64,000 nt of DNA, from positions 62,001 to 126,000 of the forward strand of contig DJVU01000055.1 of the NCBI GenBank assembly GCA_002441345.1, written 5' to 3'. Shown one piece after another: positions 18,718 through 28,057 of this stretch. The stretch comes from Bacteroidales bacterium UBA6248 (lineage in GTDB: Bacteria; Bacteroidota; Bacteroidia; Bacteroidales; Lentimicrobiaceae). Numbering within the stretch: position 1 is the first letter of the stretch; each line of letters opens with the position of its first letter. The notes beneath the pieces are model-generated. The model searched no databases. It saw only the letters and a list, made by a program, of their open reading frames with translations, and was not told the origin of the DNA. The position numbers and the translations under genes were made by a program.

Positions 18718-19668
18718 TTACTTTATTGCTTCGTCGCTGATTCCCATTGAAGCGATAATGCCCGGGAGCTGACGCAGTGCAGCCAGTTCTTTCCACTTCT
18801 TGCGCGCATCATCTGCCGGGACTCCAAAATAGGTTTTTCCGCCTTCCAGACTCTTATCCACGGCCGATGTAGCCAGAATAACGGCACCTTTGCCAATTAC
18901 CAGATCCTTGTTTATTGCAACCTTTCCCCAGAGAATTACATCGTCTTCTATTTTTGTAACACCGGCGATGGCACAATGTGAACCGATCAGGCAGTTACGG
19001 CCTATGCTTGAATCGTGTCCTACCTGCACGTGATTGTCCAGTTTCGTACCACTCCCGACAGAGGTATCACCGGATACACCCTTGTCGATTGCACATAAGG
19101 CTCCGATCTCAACATCATCACCAATTACTGTGCGGCCGCAGGATTCAAATTTGCGATACCCTTCAGGCTTGCGCTGGAAATAATAGGCATCGCCGCCAAT
19201 CACACTGTTCGACTGAATTATGACCCGGTCGCCGATAATGGAGTGGTCGTAAATACTTACGTTTGCATGAATGATGCAATCCTTCCCTATAACAACGTGA
19301 TTCCCGACAAATACACCGGGTTGTATTACCGTGCCCTCGCCGATTACAGCCGAAGCTGAGATCATCGAAGTGGCTCGCTCAAATGGTCTGAATTTCTTTA
19401 CCAGTGAAACGTAAGCAGCAAAAGGGTCTTTGTGAAACAGCAGTGCTTTCCCTTCCGGACAGCTGACTTCCTGATTGATGATAATGGTTGTCGCCTTGGA
19501 ATTTAATGCCTTGCTGTAATACTTTGGATGATCGACAAAGGTTAAATCTCCGGGCTCTACCATGTGAATCTCATTCAAACCGGTTACCGGAAGTGAAGGA
19601 TCTCCTTCGTATTCAGCCTCAATCAGGTTGGCAATGGTTGCAAGCGTAAGTGTTGGGTCAAGCTGCAT
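18718..19668 (-). CDS. LpxD-family UDP-3-O-acylglucosamine N-acyltransferase paralogue
   Basis: A 316-aa acyltransferase with the LpxD N-terminal domain (~25-65: VTGLNEIHMVEPGDLTFVDHPKYY) and a left-handed beta-helix of hexapeptide repeats from ~105 to 285. The catalytic His region is DNHVQVGHDSSIG (~211-222). LpxD adds the N-linked acyl chain in lipid A synthesis. It is a little shorter than classical LpxD (~340), and lpxC/fabZ and lpxA are not here. It instead follows efp, as a second LpxD-like gene often does in Bacteroidota. It may therefore be the true LpxD or a paralogue acting on another sugar nucleotide. An upstream CAATTTTG, one base off the -7 consensus, ends 7 nt before the ATG. 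Confidence 0.82.
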   Translation of the reverse strand: MQLDPTLTLATIANLIEAEYEGDPSLPVTGLNEIHMVEPGDLTFVDHPKYYSKALNSKATTIIINQEVSCPEGKALLFHKDPFAAYVSLVKKFRPFERATSMISASAVIGEGTVIQPGVFVGNHVVIGKDCIIHANVSIYDHSIIGDRVIIQSNSVIGGDAYYFQRKPEGYRKFESCGRTVIGDDVEIGALCAIDKGVSGDTSVGSGTKLDNHVQVGHDSSIGRNCLIGSHCAIAGVTKIEDDVILWGKVAINKDLVIGKGAVILATSAVDKSLEGGKTYFGVPADDARKKWKELAALRQLPGIIASMGISDEAIK

Positions 19669-19694
19669 GGTTCTGCAAAATTGATGAAAGGAAA

Positions 19695-19720
19695 AAAACC
19701 GGGCTGGTTTGCCCGGTTTT
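19695..19720 (-). terminator. Intrinsic terminator of efp
   Basis: A perfect 10-bp stem AAAACCGGGC / GCCCGGTTTT with loop TGGTTT. On the minus strand it is followed by a T run and lies just after the efp stop codon. Confidence 0.75.
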
Positions 19721-19730
19721 ATTTTCTGGG

Positions 19731-20297
19731 TTATGATTTTACCCTCTCGGAATAATCACCGGTACGTGTGTCAACTTTTATTCTCTCCCCTTCGTTAATA
19801 AACAAAGGAACGTTAACCGTTGCACCGGTATCCACAGAAGCGGGCTTCAGCGTGTTGGTAGCCGTGTCCCCGCGTAATCCGGGCTCGGTGTAGGTTACGG
19901 TAAGCTCAACGAACGGAGGTAGTTCACAGGTTAAAGGCGTTTCCGTTTCGGCATGAAACATAATCTCAACCGATTGACCCTCCTTAAGGAACTGAGGCGC
20001 ATTGATCAGAGCTTCTTCAATCAATACCTGCTCAAAGGTTTCGTTGTGCATGAAATTATATCCGCTATCGTCTTTATAAAGAAACTGATAGGGACGACGC
20101 TCAACACGGGCTACATCAATCTTAACTCCTGCACTGAATGTGTTCGGAATTACTTTGCCCGTTTTGAGGTTTCTTAATTTTGTCCTGACAAATGCGGCAC
20201 CCTTTCCGGGTTTTACATGCTGAAATTCCACCAAAGTGTATAAATCACCATTGAATTCAATGCATAAGCCATTCTTAAAGTCAGCAGTAGTTGCCAT
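19731..20297 (-). CDS. efp: Translation elongation factor P
   Basis: EF-P relieves ribosomes stalled at polyproline stretches by binding next to the P-site tRNA. The 188-aa protein has the KOW-like N-domain with the modification loop [20 protein letters not shown]; the Lys in PGKG is residue 32, equivalent to E. coli Lys34. Two OB domains follow, ending with [19 protein letters not shown] and a C-terminal [24 protein letters not shown]. Length and domain order match the family exactly. A -7 box at 20331-20338 and a terminator at 19695-19720 delimit a monocistronic unit. The modification enzymes (EpmA/EpmB) are not in the window. Confidence 0.98.
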   Translation of the reverse strand: MATTADFKNGLCIEFNGDLYTLVEFQHVKPGKGAAFVRTKLRNLKTGKVIPNTFSAGVKIDVARVERRPYQFLYKDDSGYNFMHNETFEQVLIEEALINAPQFLKEGQSVEIMFHAETETPLTCELPPFVELTVTYTEPGLRGDTATNTLKPASVDTGATVNVPLFINEGERIKVDTRTGDYSERVKS

Positions 20298-20330
20298 AAA
20301 ATCTGATACTTGTTATTTTTTTTTCGTGCG

Positions 20331-20338
20331 CAAAGGTA
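20331..20338 (-). promoter_or_regulatory. -7 promoter box for efp
   Basis: The minus strand reads TACCTTTG, about 34 nt before the ATG at 20297. Confidence 0.55.
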
Positions 20339-20487
20339 GTGTTTTTGCTTCAGGTTTTCTATATATGTTGGTGACAGTCTTTAAAAAAAACCGGATTTTA
20401 GCTTCGGCAACTCCAAAGCATGCTTGCAAGCGTAGACTTCCGTCATCGCTTCTGTGCGCCGAAGGCTAGTTTGTGCCCTGAAAGTGC

Positions 20488-22689
20488 TTATTCCGGAACT
20501 GTTTCTACGCAGCTTATAATGCCAAGCTCTGCAGCTGAAATCCAGTTCTCTCCGTAAATTCCTTTCAGCATGGTAAAGCGGAAGTACCGTACCTGAGCCG
20601 CTTGTTCGAATTCTATCGTTTGCTTCGACGGGTTGTTCTGCATATTTGCAAACTCACCCGAAGCCATCGGTAACCAGTGAGTGCCATCGGTACTTGTTTC
20701 AAATTCATACTGAAGCACCGTCCCGCTATAGTTTCCATCGTTTCGGGGCGTGTAAGTAAAACCGCATACATTAAGCGTGTCATCCATGTCAACCGTAACG
20801 GAATAAGGGGGAGGCGGCAGTACCCCTTCCCAGGCGGTATGCCACATGCTGCCGGGGTCTTCATCAATTATGTTCTCCGCCGGGAATGCAGGATGTGAAG
20901 GTTCTGCAGCTGCAATGCGCCAGTTTGTTTTGCAGACATCGTATGTTTCAGTAATGATATTTCCACTTTCAGAAAATTCCCTGTTATAAGCCCGGGCTTT
21001 CACGATTCCTTTTCCGGGCAGGAGAAACGGAGTGATATACCGGTTCGATTCCCGGTCCGGATCGCTTCCGTCAAGGGTGTAGGTTATATGCGAAAAGGGA
21101 GTTTCACTGGTCATGCTTACCCGGCCATCCTTGCTTCTGCGTATGACTGGATCGCTGAGTATTCCCGCGGTTAAAAACAGCCCGGCTTCTGCAATCAATG
21201 CCTCACCGCGCGAATTCTTTATAGTTATACGAACCTTTGAAGCAGAAACCGGCTGTAAACGCAGCAGCCGTTTGTAGCCTATGGTCGTGCCGCTGGCCAC
21301 TTCATCCCATTCGCCTTCTTTCATCGTTTCTATCGTAAACTCCTCAACCCTTTGCCCGCGTTCAATATATTCCTGAAGTAAAACCGCATCAAAAACAACA
21401 TCTTCAGGAAAAGTTAGCACTGCTTGTGCCGGTGTTTTACCCAGCCTCACATACGTTTTTCTGTCACCGTCAGCCACGGCTTTTAACCTGGAGGGTATTA
21501 CTTTTGCCTGCAACGAAAGGTTATCCCCGAAAGATGAACTCACCCAGTTGCCGAATTCCTTAAGCCGGGCCACATCGGCTTCATGTATCAGCCCGCGCTT
21601 ATCCGGGGGGATGTTTAATAGCAATACCGCATTCATCCCCACGGAATTAAAGTATATATCAGCCAGACGGGCCAGGGATTTGATACGGGGCGTTTCGCTT
21701 TCATGAAAAAACCATCCGGGGCGAATGGAAACGTCTACTTCAGCAGGAAACCAGAAAACCTGATTGGCATTTTCAAGTATTTCTCTGCTTCCAAGGTCTG
21801 CGCTGGTTTCATTTAATCCCAGATTTTGGTTAATCGCCTGCATTTCGGGTCTTCCTCCGGGTGCAAGTGCCGTTACGCTCCATTCGGTTGTCCTGCCGTA
21901 ACCACTTTCAGTCCCCACCCAGCGCACATCTTCCCCTTTGATGGCTACAACGGCCTCCGGCTGCAGGCGGTGGATCAGATTATAATATGCTGCCCAGTCG
22001 TATTCCTGTTTTTTGCCACCAGGCCCTTCCCCGCATGCCCCGTCGAACCACACTTCATCAATGCGCCCGTAATTGCTGAGCAACTCGGTAAGCTGCTGCA
22101 TAAACAACTCATTATATAAAGATGAATTCCCGTATACAGGCGAATTGCGGTCCCAGGGCGAGAGGTATACCCCAAAACGGAGATCCGCATCTTCACAGGC
22201 ATCTTTTAACTCCCTGACAACATCTCCTTTGCCATTCTGCCACGGTGAGCTCTTTACCGAATGCATTGTGGTTTCAGTAGGCCAAAGGCAAAACCCGTCG
22301 TGGTGTTTGGCCGTTAATAGTACAAGTTTTATTCCGGCATCCTTCAATGCAGAAACCCATTGTCCGGCGTCCAGTCTATCCGGATTGAAAAGCTCTGGCG
22401 ATTCTGTGCCATCCCCCCATTCCCGACCGGTAAACGTGTTGATGCCAAAATGGATGAACGCTGTTACTTCAAGTTTCTGCCACTCCAGCTGCCTGGCATC
22501 TGGAACCACCCGGCCTGCCTTCAGTGCCTTGCGCTCTGCAGTCATTTTCTTGTCAAATTTAACATGCCTAACATAAATGTGCTTTGTTTCACACGATGAT
22601 AAATTCAACAGGCACAGGAATGCAATCGTCAGGCGAATTAAGTGCCTTTCTGCCCGGAGTACTATAAAAACGCTATTCAACCATTTCAT
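20488..22689 (-). CDS. Alpha-L-fucosidase (GH29) lipoprotein with C-terminal binding domains
   Basis: Releases alpha-linked fucose from glycans outside the inner membrane. 733 aa: SPII signal with lipobox Cys at residue 33 (LLNLSSC); GH29 catalytic TIM barrel ~60-380 with FIHFGINTFTGREWGDGTE, LTAKHHDGFCLW, and the nucleophile Asp216 in EVWFDGACGEG; a beta-sandwich; a chitobiase-like segment (~545-585, ITYTLDGSDPDRES); and a C-terminal F5/8 type C (discoidin) carbohydrate-binding domain (~595-720). The length is above the minimal GH29 (~450-500) because of these domains. No SusC/SusD pair or other glycosidase lies nearby, so it is a stand-alone enzyme here. Lipidation predicts a cell-surface or periplasmic location. 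Confidence 0.92.
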   Translation of the reverse strand: MKWLNSVFIVLRAERHLIRLTIAFLCLLNLSSCETKHIYVRHVKFDKKMTAERKALKAGRVVPDARQLEWQKLEVTAFIHFGINTFTGREWGDGTESPELFNPDRLDAGQWVSALKDAGIKLVLLTAKHHDGFCLWPTETTMHSVKSSPWQNGKGDVVRELKDACEDADLRFGVYLSPWDRNSPVYGNSSLYNELFMQQLTELLSNYGRIDEVWFDGACGEGPGGKKQEYDWAAYYNLIHRLQPEAVVAIKGEDVRWVGTESGYGRTTEWSVTALAPGGRPEMQAINQNLGLNETSADLGSREILENANQVFWFPAEVDVSIRPGWFFHESETPRIKSLARLADIYFNSVGMNAVLLLNIPPDKRGLIHEADVARLKEFGNWVSSSFGDNLSLQAKVIPSRLKAVADGDRKTYVRLGKTPAQAVLTFPEDVVFDAVLLQEYIERGQRVEEFTIETMKEGEWDEVASGTTIGYKRLLRLQPVSASKVRITIKNSRGEALIAEAGLFLTAGILSDPVIRRSKDGRVSMTSETPFSHITYTLDGSDPDRESNRYITPFLLPGKGIVKARAYNREFSESGNIITETYDVCKTNWRIAAAEPSHPAFPAENIIDEDPGSMWHTAWEGVLPPPPYSVTVDMDDTLNVCGFTYTPRNDGNYSGTVLQYEFETSTDGTHWLPMASGEFANMQNNPSKQTIEFEQAAQVRYFRFTMLKGIYGENWISAAELGIISCVETVPE

Positions 22690-22844
22690 GACAATAACTG
22701 CTGGCAGGGTTTGGACGGTTTTTCCTGGAATTTTTTTAATGCTTAACCATAGAGTTCAATGCGATTAACACCGGTAAATTTACGTAAATTTCAACGGGTG
22801 TATTGTAAAAAAGCCGGATTGCCAACTTGCTTAAATTGTTAAGA

Positions 22845-22898
22845 CGCTGAATGTGAAGGCATGATACCCTGATCTCTCACATTTCCTTTAATTCAGCG
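22845..22898. repeat. Bulged inverted repeat in the fucosidase upstream region
   Basis: Outer arms CGCTGA/TCAGCG (22845-22850, 22893-22898) and inner arms ATGTGA/TCACAT (22851-22856, 22877-22882), giving 12 paired bases interrupted by a 10-nt one-sided bulge. It could be a structured RNA or a protein-binding site. Confidence 0.4.
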
Positions 22899-23170
22899 TA
22901 TCGGGGATGTCAAAATCCGGGAAACAGGAAGTTACCCTGATTCGTTGGAAAAATCTTTCTTAATTACACCCGTTTTTGATCGTATACTTTTTATCAGAAA
23001 AATATTTTAAAAAGTAATTGAAAACAAAATATTAATTTTTATACCATATTTTTAGTAGTGCAGAGCATTTTCTGAGATTAATTTTCTTAAAATATAGAAT
23101 TGTAAAATATTGTAAAACAAGTATATAGAAGGTCATAGCAATAATAAATTAACTAATTTTAACTAATTTT

Positions 23171-23178
23171 TAATTTTG
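23171..23178 (+). promoter_or_regulatory. -7 promoter box for the Tyr/His-rich protein gene
   Basis: TAATTTTG, perfect TAnnTTTG, ~65 nt before the ATG at 23243, in an AT-rich context with two upstream copies of AACTAATTTT. Confidence 0.55.
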
Positions 23179-23242
23179 GTATGGCGTTTGCAGGATGAGG
23201 GTAACTAACCCGGATAAAAAGAACCTTTAAAAACTAAATGCC

Positions 23243-24763
23243 ATGAAAGCGCTCAGAAAATTATTCGCAATGGTACTTATCCTCGCCACAGGTTTTGGAG
23301 TGAGTGCCGCAGACTACAGCCAGGAACGGTTAAATCTCCCCGGAGATAACCTTAACTTGTATGCTGTAATGAAACTTTTCCAGGAATCCGAAACGATTGA
23401 AGGTTTTGAAAAAAGCCTGAATGCCGAAGATTCCTACATCAACAATTTAGACCTCAACGGCGACAACTACATCGACTACATTACTGTTACCGACTACGTG
23501 GATGGGTTAGACCACACCATAGTACTTCGGGTCGCCATCAATGCCAGAGAGAGTCAGGACGTTGCGGTTATCACTGTCAATAAGGACAGGCATGGGAAGG
23601 TTTATGTGCAGATGGTCGGAGACGAGTTACTGTATGGTAAAAACTACATTATAGAGCCTTACTACAATGCAGACGGAACAGTTCGTGAAACGCCCAATCC
23701 TGCCTACACCGGAAAAGCCAGGGTTGTCAGTTCAGGTACAACGGTTGTAACCGGACCCACGTACGTTGAGGTTCACACCTGGCCAGTGATCCGCTACATC
23801 TACATGCCTACCTACGTAGTATGGCACTCCCCCTGGTACTGGGGATACTACCCCACATACTGGAGGCCCTGGAGAGCTTACTACTGGGACTACTACTACG
23901 GATACCATGCTCACTGGCACCATCACTACTACCATCATTATCGTTACGTCAACTACTACAGATATACGCACTATACCGACTACTACTACAATCGTCACCG
24001 CAACTACTCAACAACGGTTCGCACATACCGCGACGGCGGAAGGTACAACCAGACCTACTCACGCCCTGATCTGCGCAGCGAAGGATCGGCACTGTACGCA
24101 CAGCGCCACGGCGACCCGGGCCGTTCAACTGCACAACCTGCAGTAACAACAGGCAACCGCACTTCCACGGCAGTAGGATCGGGAAGAACTACAGGTCAGA
24201 CCACCAAAACTCAACCGGAACGCCCTGTAGTAAACAACACACGTACTTCAGTTCCCGACATTGGCAGTCCTGCTAACCAGGGAAGGGTAAGTACAGGTAC
24301 CGGAACTGTCGGACGGAGCACTCCCGCAGGTAAGGAGGTAAAAGTTACACGCACCGGCAAACCAGCAGTAAACAATACCCGCTCCTCAGCTCCTGAAATC
24401 GGTAAGCCTGCAAACCAGGGAAGGGTGACTACAGGAACAGGAACTTCGGTAAGGAGTAATCCCTCAGCGAGAGAGGTAAAGACAAGCCGGACTTCAGGTC
24501 CGGAGGTCGGAACCCCTCGCACCAGCAGCCCTAAAGCTGTTCAGCAGCCGGAAAGGCGCACCTCTGCCCCTGCAATAGGAAGCAGCAGTGCCGGATCCAG
24601 TCGCAGCGCAGCATCGGTAAAAACTGAAAGTAAAACACAGTCACGCAGCAGTCAGAGGGTTACATCGGGCAGGAGCTCAACGGGTTCTTCATCCAGACAA
24701 GCCACAGCTGCTCCTGCAAAATCATCCCGCTCAGCAGGCGAAAACAGCGGACGTAACAGATAA
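23243..24763 (+). CDS. Secreted protein with Tyr/His/Trp-rich core and Ser/Thr/Arg-rich repeats
   Basis: I do not recognise this 506-aa protein. It has a Sec signal peptide (1-~22, ending VSAAD); a globular domain to ~165 with calcium-type DLNGDNYIDYI (~67-77); a core (~180-260) of mostly Tyr, His and Trp (e.g. WHHHYYHHYRYVNYY); and then a basic, Ser/Thr/Gly-rich low-complexity tail. The tail contains two copies of a 46-aa unit (VNNTR..P.IG.PANQGRV.TGTG) and a decayed third. The aromatic/His core could bind metal or take part in cross-linking, but that is inference. It has its own promoter and a terminator, so it is monocistronic. Base composition in the tail shows no sign of transfer. Confidence 0.85.
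   Translation: MKALRKLFAMVLILATGFGVSAADYSQERLNLPGDNLNLYAVMKLFQESETIEGFEKSLNAEDSYINNLDLNGDNYIDYITVTDYVDGLDHTIVLRVAINARESQDVAVITVNKDRHGKVYVQMVGDELLYGKNYIIEPYYNADGTVRETPNPAYTGKARVVSSGTTVVTGPTYVEVHTWPVIRYIYMPTYVVWHSPWYWGYYPTYWRPWRAYYWDYYYGYHAHWHHHYYHHYRYVNYYRYTHYTDYYYNRHRNYSTTVRTYRDGGRYNQTYSRPDLRSEGSALYAQRHGDPGRSTAQPAVTTGNRTSTAVGSGRTTGQTTKTQPERPVVNNTRTSVPDIGSPANQGRVSTGTGTVGRSTPAGKEVKVTRTGKPAVNNTRSSAPEIGKPANQGRVTTGTGTSVRSNPSAREVKTSRTSGPEVGTPRTSSPKAVQQPERRTSAPAIGSSSAGSSRSAASVKTESKTQSRSSQRVTSGRSSTGSSSRQATAAPAKSSRSAGENSGRNR
24230..24510 (+). repeat. Tandem 138-bp coding repeat
   Basis: Two copies, offset 138 bases (46 codons), start near 24230 and 24368, followed by a partial third. The copies differ mostly by conservative substitutions (VPDIGSPANQGRV versus APEIGKPANQGRV), so the duplication is not recent. 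Confidence 0.65.
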
Positions 24764-24780
24764 CACTAATGTTATTCAAA

Positions 24781-24817
24781 AAAAAGAGGCTGTATTGAGC
24801 GACAGCCTCTTTTTTTA
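24781..24817. terminator. Bidirectional intrinsic terminator
   Basis: Stem AGAGGCTGT/ACAGCCTCT (24785-24793, 24802-24810), loop ATTGAGCG, A run before and T run after. It serves the plus-strand gene ending at 24763 and the gcvP gene ending at 24834. Confidence 0.85.
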
Positions 24818-24833
24818 TTGGAGAAAACAATAC

Positions 24834-27731
24834 TTAATTATTCTCTTCGGCATATGCTGAAACCGGGGCACAGGTACATATCAGGTTCCGGTCGCCGTAT
24901 GCATCATCGATGCGGGTTACAGCCGGCCAGTATTTATCGGTGATATCAATCCCAACCGGGAATGCTGCCTTAGCCCTGGTATACGGAAGCTCCCACTGCT
25001 CTGCAGCAATCATAGCCAGCGTATGCGGGGCTTTTTTAATAACATTTATCTGCCGGTCTGCTTTTCCTTCAGCTATTTCATCAATTTCCTGACGGATAGA
25101 GATCATTGCATCCACAAACCGGTCAAGCTCCTGCAAGGGTTCGCTTTCGGTTGGCTCTACCATAAGGGTGCCATGAACCGGGAAAGCAACTGTAGGGGCG
25201 TGAAACCCATAATCCATCAGGCGCTTGGCAAGATCGATCACCTGCAGGTCGGCAGTCTTGCTGAACGCATTGCAGTCGAGAATCATTTCATGTGCAACAC
25301 GGCCGTTTTTGCCTGTATATAAGATTTTGAAATACGGTTCAAGTTTGGTTTTAAGGTAGTTGGCGTTAAGGATTGCAATTCGGGTTGCTTCTGTAAGCCC
25401 TTCTCCTCCTAAAAGTTTAATATAACCATAGGAAATCGGAAGGATGGAAGCGCTGCCAAACGGAGCTGCAGCAACGGCACTGATGCGGTTATCGCCTCCG
25501 GTTTTTACCAGTGCATGACCCGGCAGGAAGGGCTTCAGGTGACTGGCCACTCCAATGGGTCCGACACCGGGTCCGCCGCCTCCGTGAGGGATAGCGAAAG
25601 TCTTGTGTAAGTTGAGGTGACAAACATCAGCACCAATGAACCCCGGGCTGGTCAGCCCTACCTGAGCATTCATGTTGGCACCGTCCATATATACCTGTCC
25701 GCCGTTTTCATGAATAATGCTCACGAGATCCAGAATGGCTTCTTCAAAAACGCCGTGTGTGGAAGGATAGGTAACCATGCAGGCCGACAGGGTATCCTTG
25801 TATTTTTCTGCTTTTTCTTTTAAATCGGCCATATCGATGTTGCCGTTGGCATCGGTTTTAACAACCACCACGGTCATGCCTGCCATAGCTGCGCTGGCGG
25901 GGTTGGTACCATGGGCCGATGCGGGAATCAGGCAAACGTTGCGATGTCCTTCGCCACGGCTGATGTGATATGCTCTGATAACAAGCAGTCCGGTATATTC
26001 ACCGGCGGCTCCGGAGTTGGGCTGGAAAGAAACAGCAGCAAATCCGGTGATTTCGCAAAGAGCCTTTTCCAGATCGCGAATCATCAGATGGTAGCCTTCG
26101 GCCTGTTCTTCCGGGACAAAAGGATGCAGGCTGTTGAATTCCGGCCAGCTGAGGGCAAACAATTCAGCAGCAGCATTCAGCTTCATGGTACAGGATCCCA
26201 GGGGGATCATCGAACGGTTGAGTGAGAGGTCTTTGCCTTCCAGCTTTTTGATAAAGCGCATCATTCCGGTTTCGGAATGGTACGTGTTGAAAACGTCTTC
26301 ACTCAGGAAAGCCGATTTTCTTCTGAACGCATCGGGAATGGTCTTTATGCGGCAGCATTCTTCCGGAATGCAGACATATTCGAGGAACTGTTTTTTGGCA
26401 GCTGAGGCAAAGATGTTAACCAGGGTGTTTACGTCTTCAAGGTTTGTTGTTTCGTCAATGCTGATGCTTATCAGTCGATCGTTGATGTACCTGAAGTTAA
26501 CTTCGTTTTCCAGAGCCAGTTTTCTGAATTCGGCCATACGTACCGTTTCCGGAACCTGAATCCTGACGGTATCGAAGTAGGTTTCATTCAGTTGGGTGTA
26601 TCCGTATTTGAGTACTTCGGTAGCAAGAACTCCTGTCAGTATGTTGATGCGTTCGGCAATTTGCTTTATTCCTTCAGCGCCGTGATAAACGGCATACATC
26701 CCGCTCATAGTTGCAAGAAGGGCCTGTGCCGTACAGATGTTTGATGTTGCGCGTTCGCGTTTAATATGCTGCTCACGGGTTTGCAGAGCCATGCGTAAAG
26801 CCCTGTTGCCCTGTGCATCCACCGATACACCGATAATACGGCCGGGAATATTGCGTTTGTATTCTTCGCGGGTGGCAAAATAACCGGCATGCGGACCGCC
26901 AAAGCCCATCGGTAATCCAAACCGCTGGTTGGATCCGACAACTACATCGGCACCCCATTCACCCGGAGGAGTGAGCAGGGCTAAGCTCATAAGGTCGGCT
27001 GCAACAGCTACCATGATTCCTTTTTCGTGTGCATTTGAAACAAAGCCGCTGTAATCGTGTATTTCTCCGGTTTCGTCGGGGTACTGAACGATGGCTCCAA
27101 ACCAGGTTTCGTCAAATTCAATGGCCTTCCAGTCACCGGTTTCTACTTTAATGCCCAGAGGCTCGGCCCGGGTATACAGAACATCAATAGTCTGAGGGAA
27201 GAGTTTGTCTGAAACAAAGAATCGGCAGGCTCCGGCTTTAACGGCTTCGCGGGGCCTGGAATTATAAAGCATAATCATGGCTTCTGCTGCAGCCGTAGCT
27301 TCATCGAGCAGCGATGCATTTGCCAGGGGCAGACCGGTAAGACTGCTGATCATGGTTTGATAGATAAGAAGAGCTTCAAGCCTTCCCTGTGAAATTTCTG
27401 CCTGATACGGGGTGTAGGAGGTATACCATCCCGGGTTTTCAAGAATATTGCGCTGAATGACTCCCGGAGTAATGCTGTTGTAGTATCCCAGCCCTATGTA
27501 CGACTTGTAGATCTTATTTTTTGAACCAAGGCTTTTCAGATGATTGAGATATTCATATTCATTCATTGCAGCCGGAAGGTTCAGCGGAGCATTCAAACGT
27601 ATTTTTGAAGGGATGGTTTCGTCAATGAGTGCTTCCAGACTTTTTGCACCGATGGTTTGCAGCATTTCTTCCACTTCGCGGGCCCTGGGTCCGTTGTGAC
27701 GGTTGATGAAATTGTTGGTAAGTTTCGACAT
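24834..27731 (-). CDS. gcvP: Glycine dehydrogenase (decarboxylating), single-chain P protein
   Basis: PLP enzyme of the glycine cleavage system that decarboxylates glycine and passes the aminomethyl group to lipoyl-GcvH. 965 aa, the full-length fused P1+P2 form rather than the split form of many anaerobes. N-terminal half: FINRHNGPRAREVEEML, YYNSITPGVIQRNILENPGWYTSYTPYQAEISQGRLE; central GSNQRFGLPMGFGGPHAGYFA; C-terminal half: the PLP Lys710 in LNLHKTFAIPHGGGGPGVGPIGV, preceded by AHGTNPASAAMAGM and the YPSTHGVFEE segment. gcvT and gcvH are not adjacent. A -7 box at 27781-27788 precedes it, and the terminator at 24781-24817 follows. Confidence 0.98.
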   Translation of the reverse strand: MSKLTNNFINRHNGPRAREVEEMLQTIGAKSLEALIDETIPSKIRLNAPLNLPAAMNEYEYLNHLKSLGSKNKIYKSYIGLGYYNSITPGVIQRNILENPGWYTSYTPYQAEISQGRLEALLIYQTMISSLTGLPLANASLLDEATAAAEAMIMLYNSRPREAVKAGACRFFVSDKLFPQTIDVLYTRAEPLGIKVETGDWKAIEFDETWFGAIVQYPDETGEIHDYSGFVSNAHEKGIMVAVAADLMSLALLTPPGEWGADVVVGSNQRFGLPMGFGGPHAGYFATREEYKRNIPGRIIGVSVDAQGNRALRMALQTREQHIKRERATSNICTAQALLATMSGMYAVYHGAEGIKQIAERINILTGVLATEVLKYGYTQLNETYFDTVRIQVPETVRMAEFRKLALENEVNFRYINDRLISISIDETTNLEDVNTLVNIFASAAKKQFLEYVCIPEECCRIKTIPDAFRRKSAFLSEDVFNTYHSETGMMRFIKKLEGKDLSLNRSMIPLGSCTMKLNAAAELFALSWPEFNSLHPFVPEEQAEGYHLMIRDLEKALCEITGFAAVSFQPNSGAAGEYTGLLVIRAYHISRGEGHRNVCLIPASAHGTNPASAAMAGMTVVVVKTDANGNIDMADLKEKAEKYKDTLSACMVTYPSTHGVFEEAILDLVSIIHENGGQVYMDGANMNAQVGLTSPGFIGADVCHLNLHKTFAIPHGGGGPGVGPIGVASHLKPFLPGHALVKTGGDNRISAVAAAPFGSASILPISYGYIKLLGGEGLTEATRIAILNANYLKTKLEPYFKILYTGKNGRVAHEMILDCNAFSKTADLQVIDLAKRLMDYGFHAPTVAFPVHGTLMVEPTESEPLQELDRFVDAMISIRQEIDEIAEGKADRQINVIKKAPHTLAMIAAEQWELPYTRAKAAFPVGIDITDKYWPAVTRIDDAYGDRNLICTCAPVSAYAEENN

Positions 27732-27780
27732 GGGCTGAGAGTATTATAATTCGATTGTTAATGCCTGTTTAAATGTGCGG

Positions 27781-27788
27781 CAAAGATA
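27781..27788 (-). promoter_or_regulatory. -7 promoter box for gcvP
   Basis: The minus strand reads TATCTTTG (TAnnTTTG), ~49 nt before the gcvP ATG. I see no glycine-riboswitch core in the short leader. Confidence 0.55.
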
Positions 27789-28013
27789 AAGATTCTGCGA
27801 TTTACCGTAAAATTTGAACAAAAAGTTTAATGTATTTAAATAAATGAATATCAGTAATATGGAATAATCTGAATCTTTATTTTGGCCCGCACAAGGTATT
27901 CATGACCTGTATTTGCATGCATTGAATCGTGGCATTAAGAGGCTGCAGAAGGCGTGATTGCGAATTGGGTACAGCCTTCGTGGAAAGATCATGAAAGCCG
28001 ATGTTGTTTTTTT

Positions 28014-28021
28014 TACCTTTG
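28014..28021 (+). promoter_or_regulatory. -7 promoter box for the nucleoside permease gene
   Basis: TACCTTTG, 36 nt before the ATG at 28058. Confidence 0.5.
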
Positions 28022-28057
28022 CACCTTCACTATTTTCAACCTAAAACTATTGTTACC

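Larger units (their letters stand above)
22690..23242. other. AT-rich divergent intergenic region with a candidate structured element
   Basis: About 550 bases between the fucosidase and the Tyr/His-rich protein gene. It holds a bulged inverted repeat (22845-22898), a very AT-rich stretch from ~22970 to 23190 with direct repeats of AACTAATTTT, and the -7 box at 23171-23178. No coding frame is supported. Confidence 0.5.
27732..28057. other. Divergent promoter region between gcvP and the nucleoside permease
   Basis: 326 bases with the two -7 boxes (27781-27788 minus, 28014-28021 plus) and a short inverted repeat GAAGGC/GCCTTC (27948-27953, 27974-27979). No gene is seen. Confidence 0.5.

Noticed and set aside
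21041..21058. A tRNA T-arm-like sequence (GGTTCGATTCCCGGTCC)
   Set aside because: It lies inside the fucosidase coding sequence, and no acceptor, D or anticodon arms can be drawn around it on either strand.
23732..23998. Open frames antisense to the Tyr/His-rich protein
   Set aside because: They are artefacts of the low-complexity composition (Val-rich translations) with no start context or homology.
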